Source: Cryptomeria japonica
Lineage: Eukaryota > Streptophyta > Pinopsida > Cupressales > Cupressaceae
Reading direction: 5' to 3'
DNA: 64,000 nucleotides
Assembly: GCF_030272615.1 (NCBI RefSeq)
Contig: NC_081408.1
Span: 303,897,450-303,961,449 of the forward strand
Under the pieces are notes generated by a model. That model saw nothing but the letters and a program-made list of their open reading frames with translations, was not told the DNA's origin and did no database searches. This document shows, in pieces, positions 22,466 to 34,306 of the stretch. Both the position numbers and the translations under genes were made by a program. The first letter of the stretch is position 1; the number at the start of each line of letters is the position of its first letter.

Positions 22466-24976
22466 TTTTTGGTGAACCCAATGTGAACTAACCCCTTAAC
22501 CATGTTTTGAATGCTTTTGAGTTGTTTGCAGGTGAAAAACTCAAGAAGAAAGGTGACTCGGAGCTCTCTGGACACTTTTGCGCCTGTGTTTGAGTTTTTT
22601 GAGCTTGTGTTTGAGTTTTCTACGCCTATGTTGATTGGTTATGCACCTGTGCAAGGCCAGAAACAGAGGTGAAATCAGTTGTTTTTACTTGCAAATTTGT
22701 TTGTTTTCATTCTATTTTTTCTTTGGTACTAATTCTCTGTGCAGCATCTTGGCGTTACGTGTGACGAAGACTAAAAATGCAACTACTAACGAATCTTATG
22801 CAGGACGCAGTCAAAGACTCTCATTAAAACATCTTGCTTGTGATTTTTAAAGTAGTTGCACATTTCATTTATTAAAGGTTAATGAACATCATGCATGCCT
22901 TGTCTATTTTTAATCAAATTGCATGTTTTAACCCTTAGAACTGGGCCTGCCTCCCGATTTGCCTAGCACTTCACACAGGCATTGGTGAGAGAGAACGACC
23001 CAAAGTGGTGATAGGCTAAAGCCAAGCTCTTTTGAAACACTCTAAATAACTATGGATGAAACAAAAGTTGTAGACAATGGGTGCTGGAATGGTATTGCAA
23101 TGATTTATTCACTGGATCAATACCCACCCGAACGGATGCCCTTACTAGAATCTCTTATTTTTAGATGCCAAAATCCTTCTATCTGCTGGCTCAAGCATTG
23201 TGATACACGCATGCCAAAGACACCTCTCATGTAGTCCTTAGTTAGAGATAGCAAGTTCTTGGGAAGTGATGCCCCTTGAACTTGAAGCTTGGTATGCCCG
23301 AGAAGTGAGTGCATTGTAAGGGGGAGCAAGTGCTACCAAACATCTAGCTATCTAGCTAAGTGTTGTATTTTATGGTTAGAGGATTCAACAGATATTGCCC
23401 TTGATAGCCATAGGATTTGTTGTGAATGTGCTTGATTGTCTTGAGTCAAATTCAAACAAACATTTTGACTTCCGTGATTGTCAAAAGTTAAATAAAAAAA
23501 CAAACTTTCAAAAGTGCTCATAATCAACTTGGGTTTTCAAAATCAACAACCTTCAATTCAAAAACAAAATCCAAACAAAAGTCCAAATTTATCCAAGTAC
23601 TCATCCAACATTTGAACATGGCTTGTCAAAACATTGAATATCTTTGTTTCAAAATTCATGTCACTTTAGGCTAGGTTTTGCATAGTCCAACTTAGGTCCT
23701 AGGGCATATTGTCATCTCCCTTCATTTTAGTCCTTTTCATTGCAAGCGTCCTCATTTTGCACTTAGGTTCAAAATCATTTCCCTAAGTTTGAATTTCATT
23801 GTTATATCCAAGCTAGATTTCCATTTAGGTGACATTCGTGCATTATCCTTGTCATGCTAAAATTAGGTCTTGCCTAGGCTGCATTTTGCATATTCCAAGT
23901 CATTAGTCTTTGCATATCCTTATCATTGTATTGTAATCTTGTCTTGGCTTCATCTTGTCATATCATATCCTTAGATCATTTTCATGTCATATCCTAAGTC
24001 ATTGTCATAATCATTGCCTTCTTGCATTTAGTCTCAAAAATTTGGTTTGTCAAACTTAAAAAATCAAAACTTTGGATGATACCCTAAGTTGTTGTTAGGG
24101 AGTCTTGACCTTGTCTAAAATTTGTCCTTTCATTAATATCATTTTTGTCAAACCTAGCTTAGTATCCAAGCATATAGGTGAGACATTGTCAATTTGTCCT
24201 ATTGTCATTTGATCCTTTGTCCTTTAAGGTCTTGGCTTCATTTCAACTTCCCAACGATGAGTCTTTAGGTTTGCATTCCAAAAAGTTTGTCAAAATCTTG
24301 AAAAACAACAAAAACATAGGTTGCATTCTTGCCATAGATTGTATTTTCATCTATTTAGGTTGCATTTAGTTGCATATCATACATCATCCTTTTAAAATCA
24401 AAAAAATCCAAAAAATATTGCATTTGCATAGTGACATGCCTGTTGAAACAAGGTCAAAATCTAAGAAGATGGGCGAACCAGCATATCAACCCATTGACAA
24501 CATATCAAACTCATAGTTTCAACCTAGTCAAACATAAAAAATTGAAGGTTCGTCAAACACATCATTACCACAATATGGAATGGTTCAACTTGGACCACCT
24601 CCATTATATGAGCCAGTGTTTGTGCCCATGAAACTGGGATATGGGAGTGTTCCACCAACACCTAGGGAAAATGCACCTTTTGACTGGAATCAGCTAAACC
24701 TGCAACATGAAATTCAAACTCAAACATTACATGAGGAACAAACTCTTTCACAACTATATCCAACCCAACAACAAGGCAATATTGGTCAAACTTTTTATGA
24801 TGAAATAAGTCTCCAAATACAAAAACTATAGGAGAAACTAGCTCGAGAAACAAAGATCATTGAACAAAAGGTGAAAAATAGTGAGAAGATTAGATCCCAA
24901 ATGTCCAAAACATTTAAAAAATTTCAAGGTCCAAACCAACCCAGTCCAAAACATTTAAAACATTCCTAAAGCTTGG
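22466..24976 (+). mobile_element. B-family element D, truncated internal region
   Basis: After the LTR comes the shared primer-site motif (TTGGTGAACCCAATGTGAAC, 22470-22489), the minisatellite leader (22560-22660) and a 1.8-kb untranslated leader. The first part of the unknown ORF follows, ending abruptly at 24976 against the inverted LTR of C. No pol is seen. Confidence 0.8.
24436..24976 (+). pseudogene. B-family unknown ORF, 5' fragment in D
   Basis: The fragment starts ATG at 24436 (MPVETRSKSKKMGEPAYQ) in the GACATG context used by the other copies. It has an N-terminal stretch rich in Pro and Gln (about residues 40-105) that B1 and C lack, then the shared coiled coil (QIQKL, EKLARETKIIEQKVKNSEK). 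Stops interrupt it, and it is cut at the junction with C after the SKTFKKFQGPN block. It suggests the full-length protein was longer at the N-terminus than B1 or C show. Confidence 0.7.
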
Positions 24977-26389
24977 ATTAGGACAACCACAAAACCTAAA
25001 GCTGCTATGAAAGCAATCCCAATCCAATCAATGAAGACATAAAGACAAGATATTCAAATCAAATGAAATTGAAACAAACTAACACAGATATCTCCTTCAT
25101 GTGGCTCCATTGTTCTTCTTTCACCTTCAAATTTGATGTGGATCTCACCTACAAGTACAAAATGCAAGTGGAAAGCAAGTTGTTGAAAGATGAAATTCGC
25201 AGTATAAGGTTACTCGAAAATGTGATTGATTCTCCTTTCATTGAAGAAAATCATCCAATTTATAGAAAAATTGGAGAGAGGACAAGATTAGCATGAAGAG
25301 ATTTGAAAGGAAATTCAAATCAAGAATGGAAAAATTATGACAAATGTATGATAATTTCTATGCAAGGTGTACGACAAATTATGACAAGATTGAAATGTCA
25401 TTCCCATGACAAAAGGGAAGAGAGAAAATGGCCTCCATGATTGCAACAAATGGAAGCATAAACATAGGAGAAAATAAGGGAATGAAATTAGGGGAAATAT
25501 TAGAAAAATTAAAGAAAATAGGAGAAATAGAAATTAGTAATTAGGAGAAATTAGCAAATTAGAAAATTCAGGAAAAAGACAAAATAGAAATTAGGTGAAT
25601 TAATTAATAGGTTTTCATCCATTAATTAATTCATGAAAGAGACCTAGGACTAAATAAATAGATTTATTTAACCCACAAAGAAGAAGAAAAGGATTAAATG
25701 AATGAATCATAAAACCCTAGAAATAAGAGGATAGGGAATTAGGTCAAGACAACAAGAAATTAATGTAGGTTCGATCATGACTTTGATTGACAAAGGACCA
25801 ATGTTGATAAATGATTGAGATTGGTTGACAAAAATCAATGAAAAATTAACCAAGATTGACAAGGAGATCAAATTGATAGGTGCCAATTGATGAGGAACAA
25901 TGACTAATTGATCCAAATTGACATGATTGAAAAGGACAAGGATCGATGACGAATCGATCACAAAATGACAAGATTGACAAGGACAAGGATCGATGATGAA
26001 TCGATCACAAAATGATGAGATTGACAAGTTGATAATCGCAAATGATTACTAACAAGCTAAATATGATTTGAAGATTGACAAGAGGACAAAACCCTAATTC
26101 TCTCATCGATTAGGATTGATGATGTCCAAAATGATGATAAATGAGCACGCACCATGATGCGACAGGATAAGATCGACCAAAATCATGACTGAAGATTGCT
26201 ATCGACAAGATCTAATTTGAAAGTGATAAAAATGAGGAATGCAGAAGAAGGAATCAATGCTTGCAAATGATAAAGACCAAGTGCGCAACATAGAAGAAAT
26301 GTTAATGCAATGCAAGAACCCTAAAATAAGGCAATGCACAAATGTTAAAGTATGACTCCACAAGCATTGACCATTTTTAGATGTCTACA
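24977..26389 (-). repeat. 3' LTR of C (truncated)
   Basis: This is the inverted match to 21015-22465 and 36472-37922. On the + strand it ends GATGTCTACA and is followed by the inverted polypurine tract TTTTGCCCCTCTTTGA. The outer end, about 40 bp, is lost. Confidence 0.88.
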
Positions 26390-26566
26390 TTTTGCCCCTC
26401 TTTGAGACAATGCAATTCTAAGCGTTGTTTCAAAGAACAATAATGAAAATGCCCCAGACAATAACAATAACATATGAATGCCCCCTAGAGGAATTGGCCG
26501 GAAAAATCTAGAAAAGAGGCCAAGTGATCGACAAGAATGACAGAAGATGATAGGTTCGAATAGATC
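26390..26566 (-). other. Polypurine tract and 3' internal end of C
   Basis: The segment corresponds to 9935-10108 of B1 and 20819-21014, reversed. The tract is at 26390-26405. Confidence 0.8.
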
Positions 26567-27245
26567 AAAAATCGAAGGTCAGATGCACAAAGGACAAGCA
26601 GTGGAAGGTGCAAAAGACTGCGACCATCATAAGATGGAGAGCATGCACGTCCATCTAGGTACTAACAAAGATCTATAAAGGAGACAAGGAGAAGGAAAAG
26701 AGTTCATTTGCACTGGCCAAAGTGGAGGAGTTGTTGCGCGGGAAAAAGGACCCTTGTAGAGAGATGGTGAACATTCCAATGACAGATCACCTTGGGGAAC
26801 GTGTATGCACGTACAAATGACTGGATGACATGGGAGCAGTGGTATGTAGCTCAAAAACCCATATGTTCAATTTCATGAATTTTTCTTGATTGCGGGACAT
26901 TGTGGGGCCCGTAGGGGAGGGAAAAATACAGATCTGCACCTGTGTGGGTGCAATCTACACCTATGTAGAGATGTTCTATGCCTGTGTAAGGTACACAGGC
27001 ACAGCTTGATACTGCACAAGTGCAAGACAGTGTGCACAAGCATAATTGTGCACTTATGACTCTAGTTTGACCAAAAGCAGTGCGCAGATGATCTTGAAAA
27101 GAGGGATAAGGGTAGGATAGGCCAAAAATAGATAAGAAAACCCTAATTGGTGCATGAAACTAGGAAATGTAGGCCTTAGGAGAAAACTATAAAACTAACA
27201 AATTGTGCCCCAATTGTGATGTAGAGTCGATAGTATCCATTGATT

Positions 27246-29193
27246 ATGCAGGAGAACAAACCCAACTGCTTCATGTTGTGATACAGATTTAGGAGTACTG
27301 ACAAAGACACATTAGCAGGACTTGGATTATACTACATTACATACATGCCCAAGATTAGGGAAAACATAGGACTTCTCACCGCATTGGCTGAGCGATGGCA
27401 TTCAGAGACTTCCTCTTTCCATCTTCCAACTGGAGAGGCGACTGTGACACTAGAGGATGTGTGGCATATCCTCCACATTTTGATTCATGGGGAGATGGTG
27501 GTGTACGAACCAGTGATAGGGAGAGACTCTTTGTGTAGATTATTCAAGTGCGACGTAGATGACCTTGATATCATAGAGAGGGAGATCCGCTGGGAGACCA
27601 TGGTAGCAGAGTATGATCAGTGATATGTGGTGATAGCAGTGGTTATGGCATGCCTATTAGAAAGTGACAAATGAGGACATGGATTCCCTATTGGATGGGG
27701 AAGAGTGCTAGAGTGGATGGTGAAAGAGGGGACTATATACGCATGGGGACCATGTGTGCTTGCCATGCTATATTTTTAGTTGCATCAGATAGCATATCAG
27801 AGGGTACAGACTTTGAGCTATGGGGTCACATTTTTACAAGTATGGGCATTTGAGCACATAGCCATATGTCGGCCAATTGTAGAGAGATAGGTAGTACCAC
27901 ATCGACCATATGTGTACTACTATGGGGGAGTGCTGAGACAGGGTCCATTCAGATACATATTGTATTGGTGACATGAGCTAGAAAGGTTGAGAGATTTCAC
28001 ATGGAGGCCATATCATGATTGCCCTGGATGGTCAGATGATGGCGATGAGCTACCATATTACAGATAGGAGAGATACCTGATTGGGAGACCAGTGAATTCT
28101 AGAGAGTGTTTAAGATGTATCTGCTAGAGAGAGTCAGACAATAGTTTGGAGAGAGGTAGGATGTACTGATAGGGACTACACACTTTGCCCGATCCCAAAG
28201 AGAGATGAGTCAGTGGGGGAGGATGATTCAGCCACACATAGCATATGCTGACTTCATACAGCTACAACAGAGACAGTAGGATTGGAGATTAGATGTTGTA
28301 GATGCCAGGATGATAGATGGGTATGAGCCATGGTTTGCACGATAGCGGCCAGTGCCATTGATGGATCTTGATATTCCGGTACCTAGGAGACAGGAGGACT
28401 TCCCACTTGCTAGAGAGGAGGAGGATGATGATGAGGGAGAGGAGGAGGGAGATGAGGAGGAGGAAGATGATGAGGAGGGAGATGATGAGGATGAGGGGGA
28501 TGGGATGAGGGGGATGGGACGAGGGGGACGAGGATGAGGGGGATGGGATGAGGGGGACGAGGATGAGGGGGATGAGGAGGCTGAGGAGGACGATGAGGGA
28601 GAGGAGAGTCCTAGGTGCACGTACAGAGATGAGCCAGATCTAGCAGATCATGAGTCATTGTAGGATATACCCATAGGGTAGGAGACAGCTATCATAAAGG
28701 AGATGCATATATGTAGGGCCACCATAGCGAGTCAACATGATTACATTTCTACATTGGAGAGACAGAATGCTATCTTGAGGACAGAGTAGGATCAATGGTC
28801 AACTAAGAGTGATACATTCAAAGTAGAGATAACCAGGCTAACAGTGGCTTGAGATACAGTGATAGCCCAGGCACAGCAAGCAGAGCAGAGAGTGACTGAG
28901 TATGTTGGGTTGATTAGGGATGCTAGTGAATGTGAGATGGCACATATGTTATTAGAGGCAGGCGATGAGATATGCCATTTGAGGATTATATATGAGAGTG
29001 TAGTTCCACCAGAGCAGAGAGCAGCGTCATATCAATCATGATCAAGGATAGAGAGCAAGCCACACTTTCGAAGGTCAGTGAGCAGCATGGGGGTGAGTGG
29101 ACCTATGAGACCACCACAGCCAGGACCAGGGACAGGAGGGGCTTCATCCTCGAGACATGGCAGGGATGAGGAGGACAGAGGGAGCACCCAGTG
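27246..29193 (+). pseudogene. Plant mobile domain (PMD) protein with acidic and coiled-coil tail
   Basis: PMD (aminotransferase-like, MAIN/MAIL-related) proteins include host silencing factors and many transposon-borne copies. Here the N-terminal hallmark is plain: DTLAGLGLYYI, LLTALAERWHSET, FHLPTGEATVTLEDVWHIL (27290-27490). Further blocks follow in shifting frames and with stops (GTIYAWGPCVLAMLY, RQGPFRYILYW, FTWRPY) to about 28360. Then comes a Glu/Asp run (28410-28600) from a GAG/GAT minisatellite, and after it a coiled-coil-like part (ISTLERQNAILRTE; AQAQQAEQRVTEYVGLIRDA) to a tail ending at 29193. ATG 27246 is in frame with the domain. It runs antisense to element C. Many stops and shifts make this copy inactive. 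Confidence 0.75.
28410..28600 (+). repeat. GAG/GAT-rich minisatellite inside the PMD gene
   Basis: Imperfect repeats of GATGAGGGGGATGGGATGAG type give runs of Asp, Glu and Gly. The reverse strand gives a Ser/Pro-rich frame that is only its shadow. Confidence 0.8.
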
Positions 29194-29600
29194 ATAGAGG
29201 CACATGCTTCTTATGATGAAGACATATATAGTTTGATATTATGTACCCAGCCTGCGGGCCATACGTAGGATAGATAGCCCAATTTTGTACTCCGATATTT
29301 TTCTCTTTGTTTTTGTTTTTTTGTTTTTGTTTTTTGATATATGATATGATATGTAGCTATATGATGGGATGAAATGTGTTATGGCTTATGTTTACTTTCC
29401 ATGTATGGATGTCCTATGCACCATCTATGTACTATCTTTGTAACATGTATGAATATTGTTTATGTTTTTGATGCATTTATAAGATGAAATGGATAAAATT
29501 CTTTGTATGGGCTTGATATAATGCAAATGTACTAACCAATGAATGTAGGATGCAGCTTATTTTTATTTTTTATTTTTTAGAGATCAGAGAACTAGACTGA

Positions 29601-31558
29601 ATGGACTGCCAAGACTGATGGAAGAAATGTTAGTAAGAAGAAATTAGATAGAGGACAATTAGAGATGAAGGAAAACTTGCTTTCACAAATGCACATAAGT
29701 AGGTGAGAACCTTTATTTATTGTAGCAAAGCGGATGCAGAGCATCATGGCATTGAAGACCAGAGCTGGAACGCAACCCCTTTTGCAAAAGACAAACACAT
29801 CACACATAAGGAATGAGTTAAGCATCCTAGGGTACATACATCAAGGGTCGAGGTTTGTGTGGGGTTCACAAAGCGAATGTACTTATCACAAACACCCAAT
29901 GATATAGTTGCCCCAGTTTGTGACAAACATTCCACAAATAGCAAACACAATTAAAAAAAATAAAAGGAAAGGGACCATGAACCATCCCGGTCACTCTAAA
30001 TCACTTAGTGACATCATCGAGCAACATAGGAACATGATCGAAGCCAAAGATAAATCAGTAAAAAGATAAGAAACAAAAATTCAACCAAGTCAATCAAACA
30101 GTCTTATCATCATTGTCAAAAGTGGAAAACAAGAATGATCATGCTGTCTGGTTTCAAGGAATGCAGTACCCCATCAAAGATAGGACACAGTCTAGTTTCG
30201 AGAATACCACACCCTGTATAAGACCCATGATAATGTTGACAAGGACCAATGGTAACGTTGATGCTATTTGGATTAATGTGACAACTCTAATCAGGTTGAA
30301 TGCTTGCTTGGTCAAACAGTTCATCAGTTAATGCGTGATTTCATTAAAGCACAATGTTTGATTGATTGTCATTGGATGTATGCTCAGCAATCTATCTATG
30401 AACAAAGGGGACCATTTATTGACAAAATGCAAAATGCCAAAGAAATTGTTTTTGGATTTTGATGTTTTTCACTTTGTAGGAATTTCGAGTTTTTTACAAT
30501 TTTTTTGTTTGTTTTTTAGGACTTTATTTGACTTTTTAGGGATTTTTTCAGGACATTATATGATTTTTAGGGATTTTTTCACGACATTATATGATTTTTC
30601 TGATTTTGTCCCCAGTGTCTAGCAAGGCAAGGAATATGACAGGTGAACTAATAGGCTTTCTCAAATGTTGGTGGATAGAGGGAAGACAAAGGCCTTTTAT
30701 CATGGAGACAATACGAATGCAATTTTCAAGGGCTATTGCATGATGGGACAAGAGACTAGATATGACAATGTAAAGCAGGAACATGGCATGAGGGACATGT
30801 CAAGAGGTTTTTGAATCCATGTTTAAATTTTGTGTCCTTATGTGAGATCAAGATAAAGGAATGAAAAAGAGTGTATGGATAGTGATAAGATATGGATAGG
30901 ATAAGCAAGACCAAGAATGGATAAGGGACATAGACTGAAGGTCAGGATTGGCTAAGGGATAGTGGCAAAAAATTGCAATAAGACAGGGAATATGGATGAA
31001 AGGTTGTAATAATCAAATGGATAAATACCAAAAGCTATGATAGACTAAAAGTTGCAAACAAGATGTATGATGCTCATGATGATCCTCAGCCTTGTCAAGA
31101 TCAAAGGTGGAAAGAGGAAATGGATAGGAGGGAGAATAGGATAATGGAGGGTAATGATAGGGGTTCGATAGGATAATGGAACAATGAAGGACAAAAGGAT
31201 ATGATAGGATAAAACTTGTCCCCAAGTACAGTATGCAAGAAGTTCATAGATTACGCATGATGCCTATTTGCTAGGTTTTCATCACGATACTTGTCCAAGG
31301 CACCTATTTGCCAGGTTTTCACTAGTGGATGAATTATTTGTGCTTTACTTTTTTTTTTCTTTTTTTTTTTCTCACTTTTTTTTGTATTTTGACTTTTTCA
31401 ATAGAAGATGGACACATAATAGGGGATGGAAGAAGGACTCAAGCGTCTTTTTTTTTGGATAGTAGCCTTGAAAAAAATGGACCATGACCTTTAAAAGTAT
31501 GCTCAAAGATGTTGGTAGGATAAGGACATGGAAAAAAAGATGAAATTAAGGCAAGGAT
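29601..31558 (-). other. C 3' non-coding region
   Basis: No gene is visible. It matches B1 7911-9930 in reverse, including the 30-bp repeat (about 30530-30600), the duplicated 17-bp motif (about 31273-31325) and the homopurine tract (31350-31390). Confidence 0.7.
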
Positions 31559-34306
31559 TTATGCAAAGGATGGGATCAAAGGGATCAAAGGATGGAAAAT
31601 ATGCATTGGATAATGGATAGGGTATTGGAAGAATTGGGCTTCACTAGATGGAAATGAAGGCAAGATCAACATTGGAACACACCTTGACGGGTGGTGGATT
31701 GATGGAGGAAAAATGGATCTCAGATTGTGAGATTTAGATGGAGGAATAGCTTGGGATTTTGGGACATAAGGGCCCAAAATGGATGAAGAAGGTGATGGAG
31801 GAAAAAATTTGAGAGGGGTGGATGGAGGAATAGCAACTTTGGATGCCAATTTGGATGTTTCTTTAGGATTTTGTGCTTCAAAGAGCCTCTTAGGGATCCA
31901 CATGGTTTTTGATTTTTCATGCTTTTGTGGTTCCTTGGAGTGCATTGCCAATAGAAGGGATTTAGGAACCCATATAGATTTTAACTTTTGTTTTTGAGCA
32001 ATGGGCCTTTGTGACCTTTTGGATTTTTCCTTTGCTTTATAGATCAAATTTTTCTTTGTTTTGACATGTTGATTATATTGGACGTGTTGATCCTTGAATA
32101 CATGTGGATTTCTAGACTTATGACTTTTATACTTGGCATCCAAATTGCTTGGAGGGGGAAAGGAATGCATGGATGGATATGAATGAAATAGAGTTATTTT
32201 GGATTGATGAAATTTACTCAATGATGTGTGCATTTGCTGACCTTGCATAGAGGATGAAGGGATATAAGGACCTAAGATGGATGGAAGGAATAAAGGGGAA
32301 GGGATATGTTTGGATTTTGAAGGGATGTTGGATTTAGTAGGGGTACCCACATCTTAAGGAATTTTACTGAGGCCATGACCCTTAATATTTTCTTTAACAT
32401 GAAGGGATTCTTGCTTATAGAGATCTACTCCTTTGCCTTTATGAATATCTTGACTTGTAGGATACTCTTTTCTTTGGGAAGAAGACATGAGTCCATTATG
32501 AGGTGGATATGATATGAGAGAAATAATTAAATCTTGAAGTGGATCGGATTGCACCAAAGTGGAAGAACCCATTATGCATGTCAAGGGTTTATGAACATCT
32601 TGCACTGACATGTTAGAATCATGAGGGGGATTAGGATCATGAGGGGGACTAGGATTGTGTAGTGGACATGGTTCAATGACAGGGTCTTCAAGAGATGGAA
32701 TGGGAGAAATAATGGGATCATCAAAAGAAATGAGATCTTGGGGTGTATATGGAGCATTAAGACAAGGAGATGGAGGAACAAAAGGATCTTGTGGAGGATT
32801 TAAAGGAATAATTTGATCTTAAGAAGGAGGAAGATCATTGGAATCCTCTTTAAAGGTGCTTTGCTCTTGACTTTTAATGGGATCATCAGAAATGATGGAA
32901 GGGATATCTTGATCTTTCTTAGGAAGTGGAATGTCAATGGGATTTGAAAGGACATTGTGTTCTTGGATAGAATTGATAGGAATAAGTGAATCATTGCGAG
33001 TGTTTGGGGAAACGGGATCTTGGTCAACAATTGGATGGGATGATAAGGTTTCAAGATCTTTATATTCATCTATTTCAAGACGTGTTTCTTCATGCTCTAA
33101 ATTATCCTCTTCACATGGGGTTGGACTTTGGATATGCATGGGGGATTTTGGCAAGGGATTAATGCTTTGGCACGAAGGGGATGGAATTTGAATGGGAATC
33201 TCTAAAAGAGAAGCATTTGATGGCATTAAATCTTGCATTTCCAAATAGTACAAGGGATTTGTATAAATGAATTGATTATCATATATTTCTGTGGCAAACA
33301 ATCCTTGGGAGGATGCATTATTTGATACATCATTTGGAGGCGATGGTGTAAATTGCTCTTGTGAAACTTCAAAATATGATGGAATGGGAGGGGAAGTGGA
33401 GGCAAATTGAGGGTCAAATTCTTGATGGATGGATGAGCCATTGCTAGACACTGGTGTATGATTTTGATCATCCTCAGGAAAATCACTTAGGACTCTCTTT
33501 AATATTTGTCTAATAAGGCCACCTTTCTTTGGAGACGCATTTGAATCCTTGCGAGGTTTTGACATGATTGGATTTATATTTTTAACTTTCTTGGCAAGAA
33601 TTTGGTCTTGGTTTGATGTCATGTTTTGATATTGGACTTGGTTCAATTGTTCTGACATGTTTGAAACTTGGGTTGGTGTGTGTTGCAACCTTTGTTTTTG
33701 AATGTTTGGTTGTAGTTGTTGACATTGATATTCCACCATTTGTTGACATTGTATAGTTGGTTGGACATATTGTTGAAATTGGACCATTGGTTGTATATGT
33801 TGGACCATTGGTTGTGTTGGTTGTATATGCTGGACCATTGGTTGTGTCTGTTGGAAATGTTGGAACTGTTGAACAATTGGTTGTGATGGTTGAAAATGTG
33901 ATTGATAGTAAACACCTTCTTGTTCTTGTTGTGGAGGCACATAATGCTGTTGTCTCTTTTCTTGAAATTGTTTCATCATCTCTATTTGTGAGAGGAGAGT
34001 TGTTATGTTTGATTGTTCAATAAGAGATCTTACATCAATTGGCTCAAAGTTAGGGTTTGGACCTTGAAATTTTTTAAATGTTTTGGACATTTGGGATCTA
34101 ATCTTCTCACCATTTTTCACTTTTCATTCCAATATCTCCTTTTCTTGAGCTAGTTTCTCCTCTAGTTTTTGTATTTGGACATTTAAATCATCATGATAGG
34201 TTTGATCCAAGTTATGAGACATGTAGAGATTGGATTGACATGATTGATTTCTCAATTGTGATGACATGGCTTCGTAAGAAGGTTGACATCTCATTTCAAC
34301 AAACAT
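31559..34306 (-). pseudogene. B-family unknown ORF, copy in C (916 codons)
   Basis: This is the second copy of the protein at 5247-7910. It runs in one frame from ATG at 34306 to 31559 with only three internal stops (near 34124, 32819 and 32354) and no frameshift. Order: coiled coil (NVQIQKLEEKLAQEKEILE), Q/P/M-rich repeats (QPMVQHIQPTQPMVQHIQP), basic patch (PRKDSNASPKKGG), Pro/Ser/Asp-rich middle, then two SILGPY(I/V)P motifs and the WVPKSL / WIPKRL pair. Compared with B1, every indel I can see keeps the frame, for example a 20-residue difference near the second SILGPYVP and a 3-residue difference after SFDDPI. No gag, protease or pol motif is found. No database identity is known to me. Confidence 0.75.

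Larger units (their letters stand above)
26567..29600 (+). other. PMD cassette, antisense to C
   Basis: These 3.0 kb are present in C but missing at the matching place in B1 (near 9930). The boundaries are AATCGAAGG near 26570 and GGACTGCC near 29602. The upstream part has a + strand run of CCTGTGT repeats (26937-27010) like the leader repeats of the family. The downstream part (29194-29590) is T-rich with no gene. Confidence 0.7.

Noticed and set aside
28228-28620. Ser/Pro-rich open frame on the minus strand
   Set aside because: It is the reverse shadow of the GAG/GAT minisatellite that encodes the acidic part of the PMD protein.
32931-34023. Gly/Val-rich frames on the + strand within C
   Set aside because: They are antisense shadows of the Q/P-rich unknown ORF on the minus strand.
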